DNA of 64,000 bases. Origin: Margaritifera margaritifera. Taxonomy: Eukaryota; Mollusca; Bivalvia; Unionida; Margaritiferidae. The stretch covers positions 248,001 through 312,000 of the forward strand of contig JAQPZY010001094.1 of assembly GCA_029931535.1 (NCBI GenBank), given 5' to 3'. The position numbers and the translations under genes are program-made. Below are positions 58,541 through 64,000 of this stretch, piece by piece (positions within the stretch are counted from its first letter, which is position 1; each line of letters begins with the position of its first letter). The notes below the pieces were generated by a model. It had not been told where the DNA came from and searched no databases. It worked only from the letters and a program-made list of their open reading frames with translations.

Positions 58541-59551
58541 TGCTCAGACACAATCATATTATAAGACGCAAGACAGAAGAGTGGAGAGGGTGTTTTAGTT
58601 CTGAAGGCCATAAAATAAATATTAGTAAGGTAATGATTGAATAGTATATCTCTCTTTCTGATAGAACTGGGTGACCCTGGAAGAAGCTGTTGGATGTTGT
58701 CCTGGATCGTAGATGTTATAAATATCCAGGACAACTGCACCTCCTAGGTCGGGATCAGCACGCCGTACACCACTGTTTTCATCTATTCCACCCAAATGGA
58801 TAATGTTGACGGACTGGGAATAGTGAAGCTGGTTAGCTTCACTTTCCCTGTCCTCACTCCTTGGAAACGTTCCTTGGAATGAGAGGCTCCAGCTCTTTAT
58901 ATGGTTGCTGTTGATATTCTTCCTAACACTGTTGAATGTGGTTCGTCAGTACTACTCGCTCCATCCACTTCTCCTCCTCCCACATTTTTTTTTGCTGTTT
59001 CTATTTCATACTCCATCATTGATATAACCATCCGTTTAGCCATTTTGAAATGAATCATTACCCTCTTGATAACTCTCCAGTTCGGATACAGCTCCAGTTG
59101 TTTCACCTGATCCTGGAGGTGCTGTACATATTCCAAGTGATCTAAAGTCCAACTTAGTCTTCCGCGCTTATTCTGGCTCAGTTTTCTTTGAGGACAATGA
59201 ATGGCAAGACTGGAGAATGTACCGCTTTACATGTTTTAAACGCGGACGCGAAGCAAAAATACACCAGTTTCAGTACACAGGCGTGAAGGAAAACATCCCA
59301 AAGTGTGGTACACAACAAGAATAGAATACAGGTCATGATAAATCACACCGACCTAAAACCAAAAAAAAAAAAAAAAAAAAAAAAGTCCTCCTTAGAAAGT
59401 GAAAAAAAGGATCGACAGAAAGAGAAAGTGAAAAAGTATGTCAAAATAGTTTTGTTTGTGTAAAAGACCAACCAACACCATTTTTCAACATCAACATTGT
59501 TTTAATAAACCCCGCTAACTCAATATAATAAGTAATGAAGAGGGAGGATAA
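58541..59551. other. Region left of the Polinton genes, unassigned
   Basis: Minus-strand ORFs at 58513-58740 and 58897-59136 (79 codons, helix-like, HLQDQVKQLELYPNW) are more coding-like than the DNA to the left, and may belong to the Polinton. No family was recognised. A poly(A) run lies near 59360-59383. Confidence 0.3.
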
Positions 59552-59872
59552 GTGTTTGTCCCGCCTGCTTCATGTACAAGTGACAAATACCTCCAAAAAG
59601 TTAAATATGAACGTATTTACAAGGGTGACAAAGTTGAGAAGTTAGACTGGACTTCCAATGATCTAGAACAGTGTCATTTTGCCATCGATGGACACTACGT
59701 TTTCGAGATAAAGAAAACAGATAGCCATAATGATCACACAAGCACATTGATAGTTTTGCATGGTTTCGAGAGAAATAGCGTTCAAAACAAGTCAGTAAAT
59801 GTTCTAATGGGGATCCAAGACTGCGTTAATGAAGAAATACACACACTATTGTCCACACACCATATAATCTAA
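59552..59872 (+). CDS. 106-codon ORF, unknown, next to Polinton capsid gene
   Basis: An intact plus-strand frame starting MFVPPASCTSDKYL and ending THHII. It is balanced in composition, with charged patches (YERIYKGDKVEKLDW) and a mixed strand-like centre (GHYVFEIKKTDSHNDHTST). It points opposite to the Polinton genes at 60.7-64.0 kb. I recognise no domain. It may be a plus-strand Polinton accessory gene or a fragment of one. The lack of stops in a decayed neighbourhood makes it worth checking. Confidence 0.35.
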   Translation: MFVPPASCTSDKYLQKVKYERIYKGDKVEKLDWTSNDLEQCHFAIDGHYVFEIKKTDSHNDHTSTLIVLHGFERNSVQNKSVNVLMGIQDCVNEEIHTLLSTHHII

Positions 59873-60682
59873 TCCTTGTAATATCATATTATTGAATCGA
59901 GTAGATACAGCATTTATTCTCATAAAGCCTATGATATCATCTTTGAGAGGAAGTAGTCCAGAGGAATGAAAATATTCCACGCTGTGGTCGTTGGAAAAGT
60001 AGATGGCTAGACCATGATTTCCTGGGCGATCACTGTCGTCCGTATTTTATGACATAAGCTCCAACGTAGGTTTTAGATGAAGAAGTTCATCTTTAGCACA
60101 CACCACTAGATTCCAGGGAGCTGTGTACGAGCTGTGAGTTAGGAAGTAATGAAGTTCTCAGGTATTCATCTTTACAGATATTGTTAAGCATTGATTTCAC
60201 ACTTGACTTTTCTTTAAAAAGATCTGTCAAGTAGGTCGAAGAACGAAAGTCTCAGTACTTTGTTGCAAGATAACCTCGATGCATTCATCTCCAAGGAAGT
60301 CAATAAAGGTAAAGAACGGTCAGTTAAGTCTTTATACTACTCTTTCAAGATTATCTCTTCTGAGATGGATGTCCATGCTTCTTCCAGATAATCTTACAAC
60401 TTTTCTTCTGGATTCATCATATAACATTGACTGTGTTGGTTTTGACTAGGATGGTCAATTTGACAACCATAACAATGTTGTCTGGTCAGAAGTGTGATTA
60501 TTTTAGCTAAGTGGCGAGCAAAACAAAACAGTAAGTGTTGTTCTTGTTCTGGCTATTGTGATGTCAATACTGTTTATTCTTTTCTTATTTCCCCCATTTG
60601 CAGTTAGGATCTGTAACTTCTGTACTTGCTTGCTGCCCTGGATGCAAAACATCATCCTCATCGCGATGACCATGGTTTTATT
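59873..60682. other. Decayed stretch between the 59.5-kb ORF and the capsid gene
   Basis: No frame stays open for long on either strand. Composition is like the flanking Polinton genes, so it probably held one more gene. No motif supports a name. Confidence 0.3.
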
Positions 60683-61935
60683 TTAATAGTCTAGGATAAT
60701 TTTTCTCATACTGCTGATTTCATGGATATTATCAAATTCTGCATACAAGACGACGTTCACTGTGTTCACGACGGCCACTGTAAGCTGAAGTTCCACATGG
60801 AGCTGGCTTGATTGTATTGGGAGGAAATATCCCTCGTCGCTGCCCTGGTCTGGAGTGAAATCGAATTCCCACAAACCATATCCTCTTGCATACTCGTCGT
60901 ACGGAATTCCGTGGGTACTGTTGGTTCCTAATTGTCCACTGACTTCAAACAGAGTCACGTAAGATCTGAAGTAATTCTTCTGGGCAAAGTTAGATTAAAA
61001 AAGTCTGGTACACAACTTCTGACCATTTCGAGTAACTTCTATCTCGGATACGTTGAAGTGTTGGAACTCGAAAGGGTTTAGTAATAGTTCCGTTGAGAAC
61101 AGCATTGCTGACGATGTCAATGAACCACTGTTTAGGCAGTTGACCTTCAACGACATGATCGTCGACGTTGGATTGAGTTTCAAAGGCAATGGTGAAGGTT
61201 TTGACTTCCACTAGTCGTAGAAAACACTTGGCTGTAGTTCTGGTCAGAGCGTGATTGATGTCGTTTCCCATTTTCGGCAAGACTTTTGCACGTCGCACGT
61301 AGAGTCTTGCTTCTTCGATATTACTTTTGTATTCGTTAACTCAATGAAACACGGTTCTACTTTGATTCATTCCCAGACGTACATCCATACATTCAAGTGT
61401 AACCGATTCATCATTTCTAAACTACTTGTTTAATTTGCTTTTGGCGATCGATTAATCCAACATTGTGTGGATCGTCATCTCCTGTTAACTTTGTGTCGTT
61501 GAAGACATCCAAGGTGTAAGGTTCCTATTCCACCAATATATCCAAATGTGTGTTCTTAGTTTATGGACCATACCTTAAGAGATTCTCGAGGTAAGCTCCA
61601 TACGGGTAAGTGTTTATGCTGCTAATGACTAGTTTGTTGTTGAAGTACAAATCCACTTCGCTGAACAGCGAATGAATGAAATTGTTGACAGGCACCACTC
61701 TGGCATCGGCGCCTGAGGTGGTGTTGTCCGTTTGGGGAACTTTGATTTTCAGGTAGTGGTAACTGTTATTCAGATCGATGTAATCTTAGGTTTGTCCTTT
61801 GATTCCAAACTCGATAGGAGCTGAGGTTTTCAATGAAGACAAGGGATGACATTCGATCCACTAAAATCCTTGCATTGTCATCTTCGTTGGAGGCACGGCA
61901 AACATATCAAGTTTTGCCTTGGAACGTTTGTGCAT
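60683..61935 (-). pseudogene. Polinton major capsid protein (double jelly roll), broken
   Basis: Minus-strand text in consecutive pieces. Near the start are LDMFAVPPTKMT (about 61.9 kb), LVISSINTYPYGAYLENLL (about 61.6 kb) and LFSEVDLYFNN just before it. The middle piece at 61298-60990 has EVKTFTIAFETQ and VEGQLPKQWFID. The C-terminal piece at 60958-60683 is 91 codons with GYGLWEFDFTPDQGSDEGYF and VVLYAEFDNIHEI, ending in a stop. This order matches the hexon-like capsid protein of Polintons/adintoviruses, known in invertebrate annotations as F54H12.2-like. Several frame changes and stops separate the pieces, so it is not functional. Confidence 0.82.
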
Positions 61936-62099
61936 TTATTATTACCAATACAACTGCTGAGTAAAATAGTCCACAGTTGTGTATCTCCGTGCTGCAAACT
62001 GAAATTACAATCGCTGCTTCAATAACATAATTCACCACAAGGATCTGTTCTTAGAAGGATTAGGTCGCGGTGCAGTGTTAAACGGCATGTTCGTTACTT
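61936..62099 (-). other. Short decayed piece between capsid and integrase
   Basis: An ATG near 62090 opens MPFNTAPRPNPSKNRSLW and stops after 18 codons; the rest is interrupted. It may be the start of a capsid-side gene. No name can be given. Confidence 0.25.
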
Positions 62100-63020
62100 C
62101 TACTTCTTTTTATCGCCGATGACTTGTGAAACTGCAATCCAAAAATCGAAATTTGCAGGATATCTTTTCCAATGGACTTTAACTTCATGGATACGATGTT
62201 TTCCTACTTTACATGTCCTTTGATCGAACATGCTGTTGATATCGTACACGACATTGCCTTTTTTTGTTACTCGTTGTAACTCAGGCAAGTAAAACGTTCG
62301 TTTTAATACTTCTCTGTTCATATCTTCCAGTTTATAGACAGGTTGGTCACGTCCAGGCACTAGTCCTGTGACACGAAACAATTCTTTTGTCAAGTTGGGT
62401 AAATTGTCTCTGTCAGTGCGTTTTGTGTTTCCAATGCAACCGAATATCCCGCATTTTATAAAATTTCTTTATTTTTTCTTGTCTCCAACGTTCTAAACAA
62501 TCTAACACACAGTTACTTGGGAACTCACTTCTTTAGGAGCATATCTGATGCTATGACGGTACGATTGATTGTAAGCGTGGAGCAGATACATTGTTTTAAC
62601 GTTCTTTGCGAAATTTCCAAGGCATTGCCTTTTGTTTCAGGATTTTTAATGGTGAAAAAATGAATGTCTTGTTTTTCAATTACTTTTAAAAGCTTGGTTC
62701 AGAAATTTGGTGCCTTTGTATTTTGCCATCGTAGAGGATGTCGACCACTTTGTTTTAAGACAATTTGTAAAGCTCGCACTAACTCTTAACTTATTTCAGA
62801 AGTCAAAAGAACTACCAAACTATTTATGACTTTGATTGTACGAAGTTACAAGAGAGAGAGACATCGGCTTGCCGTTGATGATCGATTCCTGCTACTTGAG
62901 TTTTACTTCTTTTAATTTTCGTCGAATGCTTTTGTGTAACATGTACGTCGATTGTTCTTGTAACAATTGTCGTACATTTTGCAGACGTAGACTTTTGAGT
63001 TTTTTTTGGCTGCACGATAC
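62100..63020 (-). pseudogene. Polinton integrase (rve type) with chromodomain-like C-terminus, broken
   Basis: The N-terminal part near 62.87 kb contains VAGIDHQRQADV, the strand with the first catalytic Asp, where a Trp is usual in place of the Arg. The central core is largely lost; KGTKFLNQAFK near 62.7 kb is the stretch that normally bears the second Asp, here Tyr-Lys-Gly instead of Asp-x-Gly. The C-terminal part (62393-62100, 97 codons) is intact: TKELFRVTGLVPGRDQPVYK, the Y-L-P-E-L-Q region and HEVKVHWKRYPANFDFWI, a chromodomain-like fold with Trp-Lys-x-Tyr-Pro. It is the F54H12.3-type integrase of invertebrate annotations. It sits between the structural-type protein and the capsid gene, same strand. 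Confidence 0.82.
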
Positions 63021-63477
63021 AAATTTTGAATTCCTTCGTAGCCAGATAAGTTACCCAGCTATTAATGTGTTCGTCGACATTAACTTTTTGCGCCAATAAA
63101 TTCTTGATGTAGGTGTCAACTTGGGTGTTTTAACAGGCTTGGTTTTAAACTCTTCAAAGTCTTCACCTTTCTCTTTCATCCCCGTGGTCATGTCTGTCCT
63201 GGTCTTTGGAGCTGCTGCTGTTTTTTGTTTATCTCCGCTTTTCATTACATTATTGAAATATCTCAGAGTAGGTTTAGCCGTCTCGTCTAAAGCTTTCTGG
63301 TGAAACATTTATAAGGTTTTGTATTAATTTTCCATACCGTTGCAGATTTTTCGTTTCAGATAAATCTGTTAAATATATCAGCGATTGTAATTCTTGTTGT
63401 AAGTGTGACACATGTACGAGATTAGGATTAGGCGGCAAGTGAGGTATCGGTTGTTCATACCAACGGTAGAGTTCCAT
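63021..63477 (-). pseudogene. Polinton second structural-type protein, frameshifted
   Basis: A 67-codon frame at 63477-63274 begins MELYRWYEQPIPHLPPNPNL and contains the helix NLQRYGKLIQNLINV. Similarity-like text continues in another frame (63308-63051) with a Lys/Thr/Pro-rich linker (KGEDFEEFKTKPVKTPKL). After a further shift, INSWVTYLATKEFKI follows near 63.03 kb. A short (D/E)-rich Lys-Tyr-x-x-Leu-(I/L)-Q helix, then a polar linker, then a small globular end is the layout of the Polinton protein that usually follows the small basic one. Its role in the particle is not certain. Confidence 0.5.
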
Positions 63478-63648
63478 CCACCGTTGGTAAGGAAATAAAG
63501 TTAATTTCCATCCTTCTATAAGATCCAGTTGTACAGGTGTAATGTCCCTCCAGAAAGGTATGTCCTTTTTAAGCTCACCTTGACACTTCTGCTAAAAGAA
63601 GTCCAGCAATTGATCCTTACAAGGGAGCAGCAACATTTACCAACAGAC

Positions 63649-63966
63649 CTATCGGAATGTGAAGAAATACTCCTTGTTAACGAATACTTGTTTTTGACTT
63701 ACTGGAATTTTCTTTTTCGCCATTCGGTGTTTCTGTATCTTGGTCAAATTAACTGTTCCGTTCAAGACGTTCAAACTACATTCACACACCGTATCGATGA
63801 TTGCGTTAAAAGCCTTTTGAATTATTTGTTTTTGCATAGGGGCAATGGCTGTAAGTACCGACAGGATATCCCAATTTTTAGCAAAATTAGAAGGGGCACC
63901 AGGTTTTTTTCTTCTTGAAGACATCTTTGGACGTCGACGATGATGGGAACTTTGAGAGAAAGACAT
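63649..63966 (-). CDS. Polinton small basic late protein
   Basis: 105 codons with an ATG at 63966 and a stop at 63649. The N-terminus is Ser/Arg/Lys-rich (HHRRRPKMSSRRKKPG). The core has AIIDTVCECSLNVLNG followed by VNLTKIQKHRMAKKK, which matches the common Polinton pattern in which (I/V)-x-E-C...N-(I/V)-L-x-G-x-(V)-x-L-T is followed by Gln-Lys-x-(Lys/Arg) basic residues. It is likely a small virion-type or DNA-associated protein; the biochemical role is unproven. It is the only Polinton gene here with an intact frame. The usual basic C-terminal tail seems shortened (ends EYFFTFR). Confidence 0.65.
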   Translation of the reverse strand: MSFSQSSHHRRRPKMSSRRKKPGAPSNFAKNWDILSVLTAIAPMQKQIIQKAFNAIIDTVCECSLNVLNGTVNLTKIQKHRMAKKKIPVSQKQVFVNKEYFFTFR

Positions 63967-64000
63967 CTTATTCAGAGGAACGCAAGTGAATCCTATCTGA

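Larger units (their letters stand above)
58890..64000 (-). mobile_element. Polinton/Maverick (adintovirus-like) element, partial and decayed
   Basis: On the minus strand, from the window edge leftward: a small basic protein, a second structural-type protein, an integrase with chromodomain-like tail, and a major capsid protein. These are hallmark Polinton genes. PolB, packaging ATPase and protease are not in this stretch; they may lie beyond the right edge. Terminal repeats were not found. All genes except the small basic one are broken by stops, frameshifts or deletions. The left limit is uncertain. Confidence 0.8.

Overview
The window looks like AT-rich nuclear DNA from an animal, most likely a marine invertebrate such as a mollusc. 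The grounds are consensus GT/AG splice sites, very dense (AT)n/(GA)n/(CA)n microsatellites, and a mix of KDZ, Polinton/Maverick, Ty3/gypsy, LINE and hAT-type elements. The species cannot be fixed from the sequence. No intact host gene is visible. Almost every coding signal is a decayed mobile element, and the only host-like coding signal is one possible short-chain dehydrogenase exon near 55.5 kb. I see no tRNA or rRNA gene, operon or CRISPR array.

Left part (1-5.65 kb): a tandem array of at least four diverged units of about 1.4-1.8 kb. Each unit starts with a conserved leader, carries a belt of short hairpins whose two arms change together between units, then a GC-richer coding-like stretch and an AT-rich trailer. 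Two units encode related proteins that I do not recognise. This is the best candidate for something undescribed.

5.65-13.9 kb holds spacer DNA, a foldback MITE and several minisatellites, including a 77-bp tandem repeat. 14.0-24.3 kb on the minus strand is an intron-containing, frameshifted KDZ-type transposase pseudogene with at least ten recognisable exons; other DNA transposons sit in its introns. 24.9-28 kb holds a hAT-type MITE with an 8-bp target duplication, a 1.37-kb element with CAGGGATTTACA ends, and a large palindrome.

28.8-30.4 kb (plus) and 45.4-46.3 kb (minus) are two different parts of a protein-primed family B DNA polymerase of Polinton/adintovirus type, both decayed. 35.6-38.9 kb is a plus-strand Ty3/gypsy element without its reverse-transcriptase palm and without recognisable LTRs. 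40.74-43.95 kb is a GC-rich island of broken coding sequence of unknown family. 52.4-54.2 kb is a decayed non-LTR retrotransposon. From about 60.7 kb to the right edge lies the minus-strand part of a Polinton: a small basic protein, a second structural-type protein, an integrase with chromodomain-like tail, and a double-jelly-roll major capsid protein, all with breaks except the small basic protein.

Coordinates of decayed features are approximate to about 10-50 bases unless a splice site, stop codon or target duplication fixes them.
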